64,000 nt of DNA from JAJPHW01 sp963771505 (GCA_963771505.1 CAVYTO010000002.1:1249850-1313849), one strand, 5' to 3'; positions 33,259 to 41,706 are shown, numbered from the stretch's first letter. The notes: generated by a model not told the origin, from the letters alone. Program-made: numbers and translations.

Positions 33259-33561
33259 CTACACTTGTTCCGCGGAAGATTGCACCTCGAATTCGATGCC
33301 GCCGATCCACTTGGCCATCAAGTTGTAAAGAAGCGCCATGATGGCGCCGATAACAAACGCCATCACGCCGTAAACGATTGGCGCAATAACGGCCAGCGCC
33401 ACTCCGCCGATAGCTCCAAACGGACTGGGATGTTGGCCAGCCATCGATCCGATCATGCCCATAATTAGGAACACAGGCGCAAATAAGACACCAAGGGCTA
33501 CGTGCATCGCACCCGCCATCTTTGCCACCGACATCACGCCAACGGACTTTAGGGTTTTCAT
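33259..33561 (-). CDS. Small membrane protein of unknown function
   Basis: A 100-residue protein with two long hydrophobic segments (HVALGVLFAPVFLIMGMIGSM and AIGGVALAVIAPIVYGVMAFVIGAIMALLYN) joined by a short polar loop, then an amphipathic end (WIGGIEFEV). It begins with a VGVMSVAKMAGAMH helix. The second segment may form two helices. It somewhat resembles DUF3566-like membrane proteins, but I cannot confirm this. The gene stands alone between the groESL block and the VOC gene; no function is proposed. Confidence 0.7.
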   Translation of the reverse strand: MKTLKSVGVMSVAKMAGAMHVALGVLFAPVFLIMGMIGSMAGQHPSPFGAIGGVALAVIAPIVYGVMAFVIGAIMALLYNLMAKWIGGIEFEVQSSAEQV

Positions 33562-33748
33562 GGATTCGCTTTCTTCGTTCTTTAGCTTAGAACGGCAAAA
33601 TTGTTAAGCGAGAGGAATTGTACCGCCAGGGTCAAGTGGTTCCCGCTAGTTCATGAAGATTGCGACGGAACGAGCGCGCGGCTCATTTTTGCAGGTGTGC
33701 TCTATTTTTGTGAATGTTTGTTTCTGTTTCGGCCAGAAGAATAGTTGC

Positions 33749-33754
33749 TACACT
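33749..33754 (+). promoter_or_regulatory. -10 element of the VOC gene, leaderless spacing
   Basis: TACACT ends 6 nt before the ATG at 33761; there is no Shine-Dalgarno. The hexamer is identical to the one at the glutaredoxin-like gene. Confidence 0.5.
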
Positions 33755-33760
33755 CTTCGC

Positions 33761-34303
33761 ATGTACTACCCACGCATGTTGCGCAATGTAATATCGGCTC
33801 TGTTCGTTCTCGCCGGCTTGCTACTGCCGGTTTGTTCCGCGCAGCGAGGAGCGAGCGCGCCGAATGCGGAAAGCGCAAAGGCAAACATGAAACAGGAAAC
33901 GTCTACGCCGAACGAGCGTGGGCGAATCCTGGGCATTGGCGGAATATTCTTCAAGTCCGCGAACCAGAAAGATGCTCGCGAGTGGTACGGCAAACATCTC
34001 GGACTCGACGACAAAGGCGGCGGCGTCATGTTGCCGTGGCGCGAAAAGGCCAACCCCCAGAACGAGCACGTGACCGTCTGGACCGTGTTCCCCGGAGACA
34101 CTACCTATTTACCGCCCAGCCAGACCTTCATGGTGGACTACATCGTCGACGATATGGATGCGCTGCTGGCACGGTTGCAGAAAGAAGGCGTCAAGATCGA
34201 TCCCAAGCGCCAGGATGCAGACTATGGCAAGTTCGCCTGGATTTACGATCTCGACGGCAACAAGATCGAACTGTGGCAACCGTTAACTCCGAAGAAAAAA
34301 TAG
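33761..34303 (+). CDS. Exported VOC/glyoxalase-fold protein
   Basis: A 180-residue protein with a signal peptide (VISALFVLAGLLLPVCSAQ) and one vicinal-oxygen-chelate half-domain pair: ILGIGGIFFKSANQKDAREWYGKHLGL, VDYIVDDMDALLARLQKEGVKID and WIYDLDGNKIELWQP. The last motif carries the metal-binding Glu typical of the family. VOC enzymes include glyoxalases, dioxygenases and resistance proteins; an exported one is unusual and the substrate is unknown. I chose ATG 33761 because a -10 hexamer ends 6 nt before it and it starts a proper signal peptide. Confidence 0.85.
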   Translation: MYYPRMLRNVISALFVLAGLLLPVCSAQRGASAPNAESAKANMKQETSTPNERGRILGIGGIFFKSANQKDAREWYGKHLGLDDKGGGVMLPWREKANPQNEHVTVWTVFPGDTTYLPPSQTFMVDYIVDDMDALLARLQKEGVKIDPKRQDADYGKFAWIYDLDGNKIELWQPLTPKKK

Positions 34304-34329
34304 GAAACAAGCTCGGATCGCATCGTCTC

Positions 34330-34385
34330 CGAGGCGCCTAGCGTCATCCAGAGCGCAGCCGCTCTACCGGCGGAGCGATGGATCT
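34330..34385. repeat. Degenerate TCATCC...GGATCTC-type intergenic repeat
   Basis: The stretch around 34343-34384 (TCATCCAGAGCGCAGCC ... GGAGCGATGGATCTCC) resembles the dispersed intergenic elements seen at 56918-57064 and 61450-61495. Such TCATTCCGAGCG/CAGGATGACA elements are common between genes in Acidobacteria. Copies here are too diverged for a firm consensus. Confidence 0.4.
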
Positions 34386-34428
34386 CCACTACCCCGCGCG
34401 AAGCCTGACCGACCTCCGGCCCCGATGT

Positions 34429-34434
34429 TAAAAT
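34429..34434 (+). promoter_or_regulatory. -10 element of the Cof-type HAD gene, leaderless spacing
   Basis: TAAAAT ends 6 nt before the GTG start at 34441 and supports that start codon. Confidence 0.5.
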
Positions 34435-34440
34435 CTAAAA

Positions 34441-35304
34441 GTGACGCTCCCCATCCGCCTGCTTGCCATTGATATTGATGGCACCCTGATCAACTCCCAG
34501 TTTCAGATTTCGCCCGCGGATCTGGCCGCCGTGCGCCGGGCTTACGAAGAGGGCGTCGAGATCGTAGTGGCCACGGGCCGCCGCCATCGCTTTGCCATGC
34601 CGATCGCGCAACAGCTGGGTTTCGACCACTGGCTGATCAGTTCGAATGGGGCCATCACTCGATCGCTTGCCGGAGAGACCTTCCACCGCGATTTTCTGCC
34701 CATCGAAACTGCGCGGGCTATTTGCCGCGCCATGCAAGAGTTTCGCGGCAACATCGTTCTCACTTTCGATACGGACGAAAAAGGCGCGCTCGCGCTCGAA
34801 CGTCTAGACGAGCTCAATTCGGTCATCCAACGTTGGCTGGAAAAAAATCTGCAATACATCGACTTCGTCGTTCCCATCGAAAACTGCCTCACGCGTGAGC
34901 CCGTGCAAGCCATGTTTTGCGGTTCGATCCCGCGGATGCACATGGCCCTGGACGCGCTCGCAACGGCCGGCCTTGAAAAGCAGATCAACATCCTGCGCAC
35001 CGAATATATCGAGCGCGATCTTTCCATCGTCGATGTGCTCAACCAGGGCTGTTCGAAGGGACACGCCCTCGCGCGTTGGGCTGACTACCGCGGCATCCCC
35101 CGCGATCAGGTCATGGCCATTGGTGACAATTTCAACGACATTGAAATGCTCGAATATGCCGGACAGCCGTTTATCATGGCTAATGCGTCGGAGGAATTGC
35201 GTCGTCGAGGATGGCCAGTCACGGCATCTAATGACGAGAACGGCGTTGCATCCGCCATCGAGCATGTGATGGGCTGGGTACCGGCAGAACAAATCCAGGC
35301 ATGA
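34441..35304 (+). CDS. Cof-type HAD phosphatase
   Basis: A 287-residue cytoplasmic HAD hydrolase of the Cof (class IIB) group, which usually dephosphorylates sugar phosphates or nucleotides. HAD motif I is DIDGTL with D11/D13, motif II VVATGRR, motif III the SKGHALARW lysine, and motif IV GDNFNDIEML. The cap domain lies between about residues 85 and 190. The start is GTG at 34441, supported by TAAAAT 6 nt upstream. It overlaps the lytic transglycosylase gene by 4 bp (ATGA), so the two are co-translated. Substrate unknown. Confidence 0.92.
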   Translation: MTLPIRLLAIDIDGTLINSQFQISPADLAAVRRAYEEGVEIVVATGRRHRFAMPIAQQLGFDHWLISSNGAITRSLAGETFHRDFLPIETARAICRAMQEFRGNIVLTFDTDEKGALALERLDELNSVIQRWLEKNLQYIDFVVPIENCLTREPVQAMFCGSIPRMHMALDALATAGLEKQINILRTEYIERDLSIVDVLNQGCSKGHALARWADYRGIPRDQVMAIGDNFNDIEMLEYAGQPFIMANASEELRRRGWPVTASNDENGVASAIEHVMGWVPAEQIQA

Positions 35305-36038
35305 ATCGCATTGTGAAATTCGGGCTCGCCCTGATCGCGCTATCGGCCGCGTGTTTCGCTGCCGATGTCGCCGTCCTGCACAATGGATATTCCATTCGCC
35401 ACGAACGCCGCGAAGTGATCGGCCCCGTGACACGCTTGTACACCGGCACAACCAGCGATCAGTTCGTGGACATTCCCACCGAACAAATTGACCACTTCGA
35501 GGCCGACACTGCTCCGGCAGTCATCGAGACACCGAAGAGTCCGGTTGTAACTCTCGGGATCGATGATCTCGTCAATAACGCGAGCGAGCGCTCGCAGCTC
35601 GATCCCGATTTGATTGCCAGCGTCATTCATGCGGAAAGCGGATTCAATCCGAACGCCCGGTCGCCGAAAGGCGCGCAAGGGCTGATGCAGCTTATGCCGC
35701 AGACTGCGACTCATCTCGGCGTGACCAACGCGTTCGACCCCGGATCGAACATCGACGGCGGCACGCGCTATCTGCGCGAACTGCTGGAGCAATACAACTT
35801 CGATATCGTGAAGGCTCTCGCCGCTTACAACGCGGGTCCCCGCCGCGTCGATCAATATCACGGCGTGCCGCCCTACCGCGAAACTCAGGCGTACGTCGCG
35901 CGAATCGTTCGCGACTTTAATCGCAAGAAACTTGCTGAACGCAAAGCGGCGAAAATTGCAGCCAAGAAATCTTCTTCGAAATCTGCCGTGACGGCGCAAG
36001 TGAAATCGCCCGCTGGCGCATCTACAACTCCGCGTTAG
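35301..36038 (+). CDS. Exported lytic transglycosylase (SLT family 1)
   Basis: A 245-residue peptidoglycan-cleaving enzyme. It has a signal peptide (FGLALIALSAACFAADV) and a short N-terminal region, then an SLT domain: LDPDLIASVIHAESGFNPNA with the catalytic E112, SPKGAQGLMQLMPQTA, NIDGGTRYLRELLEQY and ALAAYNAGPRRVDQY. The tail is Lys/Ser/Ala-rich. It acts in the periplasm on murein. Translation is coupled to the preceding HAD gene through a 4-bp overlap; the functional link is unclear. Confidence 0.93.
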   Translation: MNRIVKFGLALIALSAACFAADVAVLHNGYSIRHERREVIGPVTRLYTGTTSDQFVDIPTEQIDHFEADTAPAVIETPKSPVVTLGIDDLVNNASERSQLDPDLIASVIHAESGFNPNARSPKGAQGLMQLMPQTATHLGVTNAFDPGSNIDGGTRYLRELLEQYNFDIVKALAAYNAGPRRVDQYHGVPPYRETQAYVARIVRDFNRKKLAERKAAKIAAKKSSSKSAVTAQVKSPAGASTTPR

Positions 36039-36106
36039 TTTCGCACCAACGGATTCACTTCTCCCAGCATCAAAAAATGAAAATCCTCAAGAGGAGAAGT
36101 ATTGTC

Positions 36107-36682
36107 ATGAAACATTTCTTTACATTCGCCGGCATCTTTCTGTCTTGCGCAATCGTTACAAGTTCGGCCAGCGCACAAATTCCAACCAGCGGAAATATCT
36201 TTCTCGGTTATTCCTACATGAGCGCAGACCTGGGTTCCGATCGCGCCAACTTGAACGGATGGAACGCCTCGCTCGAAGGCAAAGTCTTCCCATTTCTTGG
36301 GATCGTCGCCGACTTTGACGGCCACTACGGATCGCCAAATGCGTTGACATCAGGCCTTTGTGGTTCGTCGTTCATCGGCGTCTGCCAGGGTTCCAGCAGC
36401 TTCAACCAGCACGACGCTCTATTCGGCCCGCGCGCCTCGATCACTGTCGGAAAGCTTCGGCCGTTCGCAAATTTTTTGGTCGGCATCGGGCACGTTAACG
36501 AAAGCGGCGGCGGTTTGTCGAATTCAGACACGTCGTTCGCGTACGCGGTTGGCGGCGGCGTGGACTATCACCTGATTCCCACGTTGAGCGGACGGGTCGC
36601 AGTTGATATGGTGCAGACTCGCTTTTTCGGCAACACGCAAAACAACGTGCGTATCTCAACCGGAATTGCTTTCCACTTTTAG
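36107..36682 (+). CDS. Outer-membrane beta-barrel protein
   Basis: A 191-residue exported protein with a signal peptide (HFFTFAGIFLSCAIVTSSASAQ) and a barrel of about eight strands (NIFLGYSYMSADLG, GWNASLEGKVFPFLGIVADFDGHYG, ALFGPRASITVGKLRPFANFLVGIGHV, FAYAVGGGVDYHLI). It ends in phenylalanine (STGIAFHF), the usual outer-membrane assembly signal. The fold resembles the OmpA/OmpW-like small barrels common in Acidobacteria. GAGGAG lies just before the ATG at 36107, which decides the start over 36077. Function unknown. Confidence 0.83.
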   Translation: MKHFFTFAGIFLSCAIVTSSASAQIPTSGNIFLGYSYMSADLGSDRANLNGWNASLEGKVFPFLGIVADFDGHYGSPNALTSGLCGSSFIGVCQGSSSFNQHDALFGPRASITVGKLRPFANFLVGIGHVNESGGGLSNSDTSFAYAVGGGVDYHLIPTLSGRVAVDMVQTRFFGNTQNNVRISTGIAFHF

Positions 36683-36703
36683 TTCAGCTCGCGCAAACAA
36701 ATA

Positions 36704-36748
36704 CCCCGGATTTTCCGGCTAGTATCGAGCCGATCATCCGGGGCATTT
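36704..36748. terminator. Two-tier hairpin between convergent genes
   Basis: Outer arms CCCCGGAT (36704-36711) and ATCCGGGG (36736-36743) enclose a second stem CGGCT (36716-36720) / AGCCG (36728-36732). On the plus strand CATTTTG follows; on the minus strand a TATTTGTTTG stretch follows. It lies between the stop codons of the barrel and GH18-like genes and probably ends both transcripts. Confidence 0.7.
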
Positions 36749-36768
36749 TGCGACATGAAGCAGGAGCG

Positions 36769-38529
36769 TTACGGCAACACAGTCGCCGCAAGCACCCGAA
36801 TGTCCGTATTGTTCGGCAACGTAAGACTTTGCACCGTCTTCGTCGGATTCAAGGCGAACAAATATCCGTAAAGATTGAACGTGCGATTGTCTTTCGTTCC
36901 GTCCTCAAAATTGCGATAGGCCATAGCGACAGCTTCGTACTCATGCGGGAACTTCGCCGGAGTAAACCAATCGCTAAAGCTCTGGACGAACTGGGTGCTG
37001 GTCCCGTCGGTATATTTCACGGTCAACGTTTGCGCGGTCTGGTTACCCTCGATTCCGGTCGCGAAGAGAACCAGCTTCGAAAATTTACCGGCCGGCAACG
37101 TGACAGTCTGGCCGGTGCTGGCAAATGCGTCGGGGACATTTTCCGTTCCGAACTTAAACAGCACCCCGTTGATCACACGCGACGGCGTCAACAGGTTCGC
37201 GGAGTAGGAATAGCCCAGTCCGTCGAGGCCGCCAGTGGTGTACATCGTACCGTCCTGATATATCCCGTTGAGCAGAAACTCGCTCGACAAATCCACTTGT
37301 TTGCCGGCGCCAGTGGTGCCAATCGCCGCACTCACGGCCAACGTGATCGGCAGGGTTTGCACGATGCTGCCCGAAGTTCCTGTGACCGTGACAGGAATAA
37401 ATCCAGTGCCCGCGGCCGCGCTGGCCTTGAATCGAATTTGCTGCTGATTTCCGGCTCCTTGAACTGCCGCCGTGATCCCCTTCGGCAACGCGGATAAGCT
37501 CAACGTCACCTGACCGGTGAAGCCATTCAAGTCCGTGATTGTGATCGGTTCATTCGCCGTTGAATTCTGATTCAGGAACACAGTGCCCGGCCCAGACAGC
37601 GTGAAGCCGCTGCCGCCGACCGCCGTGTTAATCGCATTCGCGTATTGCGCCGCGAGGCCTGTGCCGACGAAATCATCGTAAAGCCACATAAATCCGCCGT
37701 TGATGCCGCACTGGGTGTGCCATCCGCTCATGATGCTCTGTACCTGCGCGGGCGTGTCGTCCTGGTCCCACAGCCCCGGCCATACTGGGACAGTGCCAAA
37801 ATTCCAACCGACGCAAGGATTGTTCCCGCTGCCCCCGGCATAAGCCTGAAGGTGAACGCCGTCAACCGTTCCCGGCAGTTGTGTATTGATCTGCGTCACC
37901 AGGTTCGTCCAGTAGCTGCTGGCGTCGAACGGGTCCGGCACGACATGGTATCCGAGTTTGCCGAGCATCACCGCAAAAGCGATGGTCGTCGGAGAATTGA
38001 AGCTGTTCTCGTCGTCGAAGTCGAGAGCGTCAAGGGCGGGAATTGCAGCCTTGAGCGCCGCGAAATCTTTGTACAGAATGCTTGTGGGCCCGGTGCCTTG
38101 CGCCTTGATCAGCGCGGTGATGTCCTGCCAATCCCCAACATTGGAGGAGCCGATGCTGAACGTAACTCGCTTCACCGTCCCCTGCTTCAGCAGTGCCATG
38201 TTCCCGGGGAAATCAGCGTGCGTCTGATTGCCCACATAAACGCCCGCAGAAGTCAGCGGGAATTCGCCGTTCAAATTCAGATCGCCAACGGAATTGACTT
38301 CAACGCTCCACACGATGGCCTCGGTAAATCCTGAGTGCTCGATTTCGGCAATGTTGTTCGCGGCGTTCTTGTAGAAAGGGCCGCCGCCGAAAATCCCGGT
38401 CTGGCCAGTCTGCGCAAAGGAGGCAGGGCTGCAAAGTGCGCATATCAGAAGCGACCAAATGACAATCGATGCGAAGCGTGCGTAACGGAAGGTAACAGAA
38501 GGCGAGTCGGTTCGGGCGAGAAGGGTCAT
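36769..38529 (-). CDS. Secreted GH18-like protein with C-terminal beta domains
   Basis: A 586-residue exported protein. The signal peptide is at residues 20-39 (ASIVIWSLLICALCSPASFA). The N-terminal domain to about 310 looks like a GH18 TIM barrel: DALDFDDE at 167-174 fits the DxxDxDxE catalytic pattern, with E174 as the putative acid. Then comes an Ig-like domain (ITITDLNGFTGQVTLSLSALPKGITAAV, about 335-410) and a C-terminal domain with VDLSSEFLLNGIYQDGTMYTTGGLDGLGYSYSA. It may act on chitin or N-glycans, but this is inference. AGGAG stands 7 nt before the ATG at 38529. A possible structured leader lies upstream. Confidence 0.75.
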   Translation of the reverse strand: MTLLARTDSPSVTFRYARFASIVIWSLLICALCSPASFAQTGQTGIFGGGPFYKNAANNIAEIEHSGFTEAIVWSVEVNSVGDLNLNGEFPLTSAGVYVGNQTHADFPGNMALLKQGTVKRVTFSIGSSNVGDWQDITALIKAQGTGPTSILYKDFAALKAAIPALDALDFDDENSFNSPTTIAFAVMLGKLGYHVVPDPFDASSYWTNLVTQINTQLPGTVDGVHLQAYAGGSGNNPCVGWNFGTVPVWPGLWDQDDTPAQVQSIMSGWHTQCGINGGFMWLYDDFVGTGLAAQYANAINTAVGGSGFTLSGPGTVFLNQNSTANEPITITDLNGFTGQVTLSLSALPKGITAAVQGAGNQQQIRFKASAAAGTGFIPVTVTGTSGSIVQTLPITLAVSAAIGTTGAGKQVDLSSEFLLNGIYQDGTMYTTGGLDGLGYSYSANLLTPSRVINGVLFKFGTENVPDAFASTGQTVTLPAGKFSKLVLFATGIEGNQTAQTLTVKYTDGTSTQFVQSFSDWFTPAKFPHEYEAVAMAYRNFEDGTKDNRTFNLYGYLFALNPTKTVQSLTLPNNTDIRVLAATVLP

Positions 38530-38557
38530 GTTATCTCCTGGGATGAGTGATGACGAC

Positions 38558-38598
38558 CGTGAAAGCTGGCTACCGGTAAGGCATTCACGCTGGCAGCC
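38558..38598 (-). promoter_or_regulatory. Candidate pseudoknot in the 5' leader of the GH18-like gene
   Basis: Read as minus-strand RNA, GGCTGCC (38598-38592) pairs with GGTAGCC (38574-38568; one G-T pair), while CGTGAA (38589-38584), inside that loop, pairs exactly with TTCACG (38563-38558). The two stems interleave as an H-type pseudoknot, 28 nt before the start codon. I do not recognise a known riboswitch class in it. A separate competing pairing is possible between GGCAG (38592-38596) and CTGCC (38613-38617). Confidence 0.45.
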
Positions 38599-38710
38599 CA
38601 CTTTTGATGGCACTGCCAAATTGACTTGAATTATACAATGGCTTACCTAGGGCCGCTGCGCAACTCACCGACACTGGCCGGGTTTCCAATTGCGGCGCGT
38701 GAAATGACAG

Positions 38711-38935
38711 GAAATCAACGCAGAATCAATCGACGCCGTTCATTGGACATACCCTGTGCTCCTCGCACAATTCGGCACCAACAACGCCAATGCCAACTAC
38801 GCAACTGCAGTGGGCTTGGGAGAGAATCCGCAGATATTGGATAATTCCTTCTACATTTTCTACACGAAATATCCAACGAACGGAGAAGGCTGGAATGGCG
38901 CCACCGTCAATCGCTTCAACTTGACGTGCCAGTAA
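38711..38935 (+). pseudogene. C-terminal remnant of a secreted-type protein gene
   Basis: An open frame of 74 codons with no start codon at its head runs from 38711 to a TAA at 38933-38935; a TGA lies in frame just upstream (38705-38707). It reads EINAESIDAVHWTYPVLLAQ, then GTNNANANYATAVGLGENP, QILDNSFYIFYTKYP and NGEGWNGATVNRFNLTCQ. The Trp/Tyr/Asn-rich composition looks like a real protein end rather than random DNA. I cannot name the family. It probably survives from a gene truncated by a deletion. Confidence 0.5.
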
Positions 38936-39039
38936 CGTCGGCAACTTAAAGATGTTTCCAATCGCGTTGTGACCGGCAAAAGGGCTGCCTCGCAAGGCAA
39001 TTCCGCCATCGGACGCTACGGGTACAATAATCTCAGTCC

Positions 39040-40209
39040 ATGAAGCGCATTGCCATCCTCGGTTCGACCGGATCGATTGGGCGCAGCACGCTTAGCGTCG
39101 TCGAATCGTTCCCCGATCGCTTTCAGGTAGTCACTATGGCGGCAGGCCGCAACCTTGACGCCGCATTCGAACAGGCGAGGCGCTGGCGTCCGCAAGTTGT
39201 TTCGATGGCTGAGGAATCTGACGCGGATGCGTTACAGAGGCGGCTGAAGTCTTCGGGCATCGCTGGCGTTGAAGTCGTACACGGCCCTGCCGGTTCGGTT
39301 TGCGTGGCAACCCACTCAGAAGTCGATTTCGTGGTCAGCGCAATTGTCGGCGTGGCCGGTTTGCAAGCGACTTACGCTGCCGTCTGCGCTGGAAAAGCCA
39401 TCGGTCTTGCCAACAAAGAATGCATGGTGGTGGCGGGCGAGTTGATCACCGCCGAAGCCCGTCGCCAACAGAAGCCGATTCTGCCGATCGACAGCGAGCA
39501 TAATGCCATCCATCAGTGCTTGCGAGGCGGCCGGCCCACAGAGGTGGAATGCATCTGGCTGACGGCATCCGGCGGGCCGTTCCTGCACACGCCCCGCGAA
39601 GACTTTCCCGCCATCACAGTTCAGCAGGCACTGAACCATCCCACGTGGAAAATGGGTCGGCGAATCACGATTGATTCCGCCACGCTGATGAATAAGGGTT
39701 TCGAAGTCATCGAAGCCTGCCGCCTGTTCGACTTACCGCCAGAACGCGTGAAAGTGATGGTGCATCCGCAGTCCACGATTCATTCGATGGTCGAGTTTGT
39801 GGATGGCAGCCTACTTGCTCAAATCTCGGTGACGGATATGCGGCTCCCCATCCTCTACGCACTGACATATCCTGACCGCGTTTCGTCCGATTTGCGCTTC
39901 CCGGTCAGTGACTTACGGCATCTCGACTTCTACCCGCCCGATGTGGAAAAATTCCCTTGTTTGAGGCTCGCGTATGAAGCAGCCGAGGCCGGCGGTGCGC
40001 AAACCATTGCACTCAATGCTGCGGATGAGGTCGCTGTGGAGGCCTTTCTGGACGGGGCAATCGGCTTTACGGAAATTCCCGTACTTATTGAAGAAGTCTT
40101 GCACTCAACCAGCCGTGAGCACATCCAATCAATAGAACAAGCGCTTGCCGAGGACGCGAAGGCCCGATCCGCGGCGCGCGACGCAATTAAAAGCCTGGCG
40201 GTACGCTAA
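39040..40209 (+). CDS. dxr: 1-deoxy-D-xylulose 5-phosphate reductoisomerase
   Basis: Dxr (IspC) makes MEP from DXP with NADPH, the committed step of the MEP isoprenoid pathway. The 389-residue protein has the NADPH site ILGSTGSIGRSTLSVV, GLANKECMVVAGELI, the metal site LPIDSEHNAIHQCLRGG, ASGGPFLHTP, HPTWKMGRRITIDSATLMNKGFEVIEAC and MVHPQSTIHSMVEFVDGS. All are intact. It is followed by rseP after 30 bp and, beyond a toxin-antitoxin insertion, by ispG of the same pathway. TACAAT ends 11 nt before the ATG. Confidence 0.97.
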   Translation: MKRIAILGSTGSIGRSTLSVVESFPDRFQVVTMAAGRNLDAAFEQARRWRPQVVSMAEESDADALQRRLKSSGIAGVEVVHGPAGSVCVATHSEVDFVVSAIVGVAGLQATYAAVCAGKAIGLANKECMVVAGELITAEARRQQKPILPIDSEHNAIHQCLRGGRPTEVECIWLTASGGPFLHTPREDFPAITVQQALNHPTWKMGRRITIDSATLMNKGFEVIEACRLFDLPPERVKVMVHPQSTIHSMVEFVDGSLLAQISVTDMRLPILYALTYPDRVSSDLRFPVSDLRHLDFYPPDVEKFPCLRLAYEAAEAGGAQTIALNAADEVAVEAFLDGAIGFTEIPVLIEEVLHSTSREHIQSIEQALAEDAKARSAARDAIKSLAVR

Positions 40210-40239
40210 CTGGCGAAGTCGAAGGGAAAGTAAGCATTT

Positions 40240-41586
40240 ATGGGAGATTTTCTTACTGCAGTTCTGGCCGTTGCGGTAGTTCTCGGTTTCATGATCCTGA
40301 TCCACGAATTTGGCCACTACGCCGCTGCCAAGTGGCTGGGCGTGCGGGTGGAAGTTTTCTCGATCGGGTTCGGCAAGCGCTTGCTGGGATTTCGACGCGG
40401 CGACACTGACTATCGCATCAGCGCGATCCCGCTCGGCGGTTACGTAAAGATGACCGGCGAGAATCCGATGGACGAGCGCACCGGCGACCCTGCGGAATTC
40501 CTGTCGCATCCTCGCTGGCATCGATTCATTATTGCGATCGCCGGCCCGGCAATGAACATCGCGCTTGCAATCGGGCTTCTCACCCTGGTTTACACCGTGC
40601 ATTACGAATACGCGGTTTACCTCGATCAGCCTGCGGTAGTGGATGGCGTGCGGTCCGCCTCTCCGGCAGCCTTGGCGGGCATTTTACCGGGTGACCGGAT
40701 CGTAAAAATCGACGGTATCGAAAATCCTACGTGGGAACAAGTTCAGCCGCGCGTCTGGCTGAGTCCGAACCAGCCGTTGTCGGTCACGATTGATCGCGGC
40801 GGTCAGCAGATGCAGAAGACTGTAGTTCCAACCGCTGTGACTTCTTCTGAAGTGGGCTCAGCAGGATGGTATCCGCGAGATTCTATAGTCGTCGGCACGC
40901 TCGACGCGAACATGCCTGCGGCCCGAGCGGGAATCAAAGAAGGCGACAAAATCGTTGCCATGAATGGCCAGCCCCTGCTTTCAATCGAGAACATGATCGA
41001 GAGGTTGCAGGAGGTGAAAGATCAACCGGTCGATCTCACTGTCGTTCGTGACGGCTCGAGCATCAACTTTCACGTGCAGGCCACACTTTCGCCCACTGAA
41101 AATCCCAAGGAGCGACGTTATCGTCTTGGTTTCGCTGACAGAGGCGAGACCAAAGTGACCAGGCTCCCCGTGGGCCAAGCCCTGCAGCTTTCGCTCAACG
41201 AAAATCGCCGCGGCTCACTAATGATTCTGGAATTGGCCAAGAAGATCTTCCAGCGCAAGATTTCGATGAAAATGGTCTCCGGACCGATTGGCATCGCGCA
41301 GGACGCAGGCTATGCAGCGCAGCAAAAGGGATGGACTCCGCTGATGGAACTGACTTCAGCGATCAGCCTGAACCTCGGCATTTTCAATTTGCTGCCGATT
41401 CCCATCCTCGACGGCGGAGTAATCATGCTGCTATTCGTCGAAGGCCTGATGCGCCGCGACATCAACATCCGAATCAAAGAACGCATTTACCAGACGGCGT
41501 TCGTCTTTCTAGTGCTGTTCGCCGTGATGGTGATCTTTAACGATCTAGTGAAGACGATTCCGGGATTGGCGCAGAGACTGCCGTAA
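40240..41586 (+). CDS. rseP: RIP metalloprotease RseP (site-2 protease)
   Basis: A 448-residue inner-membrane zinc protease that cleaves membrane anti-sigma factors and leftover signal peptides. The zinc motif HEFGH is at residues 22-26 (LIHEFGHYAAAKWLGV), and the second site NLGIFNLLPIPILDGG is near the C-terminus. Two PDZ domains lie between (SPAALAGILPGDRIVKIDGIENP and DANMPAARAGIKEGDKIVAMNGQPLL). A final membrane helix ends the protein. It lies in a dxr-rseP-ispG block, an arrangement widely conserved in bacteria. Confidence 0.96.
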   Translation: MGDFLTAVLAVAVVLGFMILIHEFGHYAAAKWLGVRVEVFSIGFGKRLLGFRRGDTDYRISAIPLGGYVKMTGENPMDERTGDPAEFLSHPRWHRFIIAIAGPAMNIALAIGLLTLVYTVHYEYAVYLDQPAVVDGVRSASPAALAGILPGDRIVKIDGIENPTWEQVQPRVWLSPNQPLSVTIDRGGQQMQKTVVPTAVTSSEVGSAGWYPRDSIVVGTLDANMPAARAGIKEGDKIVAMNGQPLLSIENMIERLQEVKDQPVDLTVVRDGSSINFHVQATLSPTENPKERRYRLGFADRGETKVTRLPVGQALQLSLNENRRGSLMILELAKKIFQRKISMKMVSGPIGIAQDAGYAAQQKGWTPLMELTSAISLNLGIFNLLPIPILDGGVIMLLFVEGLMRRDINIRIKERIYQTAFVFLVLFAVMVIFNDLVKTIPGLAQRLP

Positions 41587-41685
41587 GCTGTACCCATTAT
41601 TGACCCATTATTGTAGAGGCACACAGTCCCGGAAGGCTCTTTTCGTGAGTTCTCTTGGCCGTAATCCCGCCTGCTACCGGCACCC

Positions 41686-41706
41686 ACAGGTCGACCCACG
41701 ACCTGT
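41686..41706. repeat. 8-bp inverted repeat upstream of vapBC
   Basis: ACAGGTCG (41686-41693) and CGACCTGT (41699-41706) flank a 5-nt loop. There is no T run. It lies between rseP and the vapB operator and could mark the edge of the inserted module or end the rseP transcript. Confidence 0.45.

Larger units (their letters stand above)
38530..39039. other. Intergenic stretch with leader, gene relic and dxr promoter
   Basis: This 510-bp gap holds the leader of the GH18-like gene with a candidate pseudoknot (38558-38598), a possible minus-strand TATAAT at 38630-38635, a relic of a coding region (38711-38935), and a TACAAT hexamer at 39023-39028 that ends 11 nt before the dxr ATG. Nothing was recognised in 38640-38710. 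Confidence 0.5.

Noticed and set aside
36748..37497. 249-codon plus-strand frame opposite the GH18-like gene
   Set aside because: Basic, repetitive shadow translation; the opposite strand has a signal peptide, ribosome-binding site and domains.
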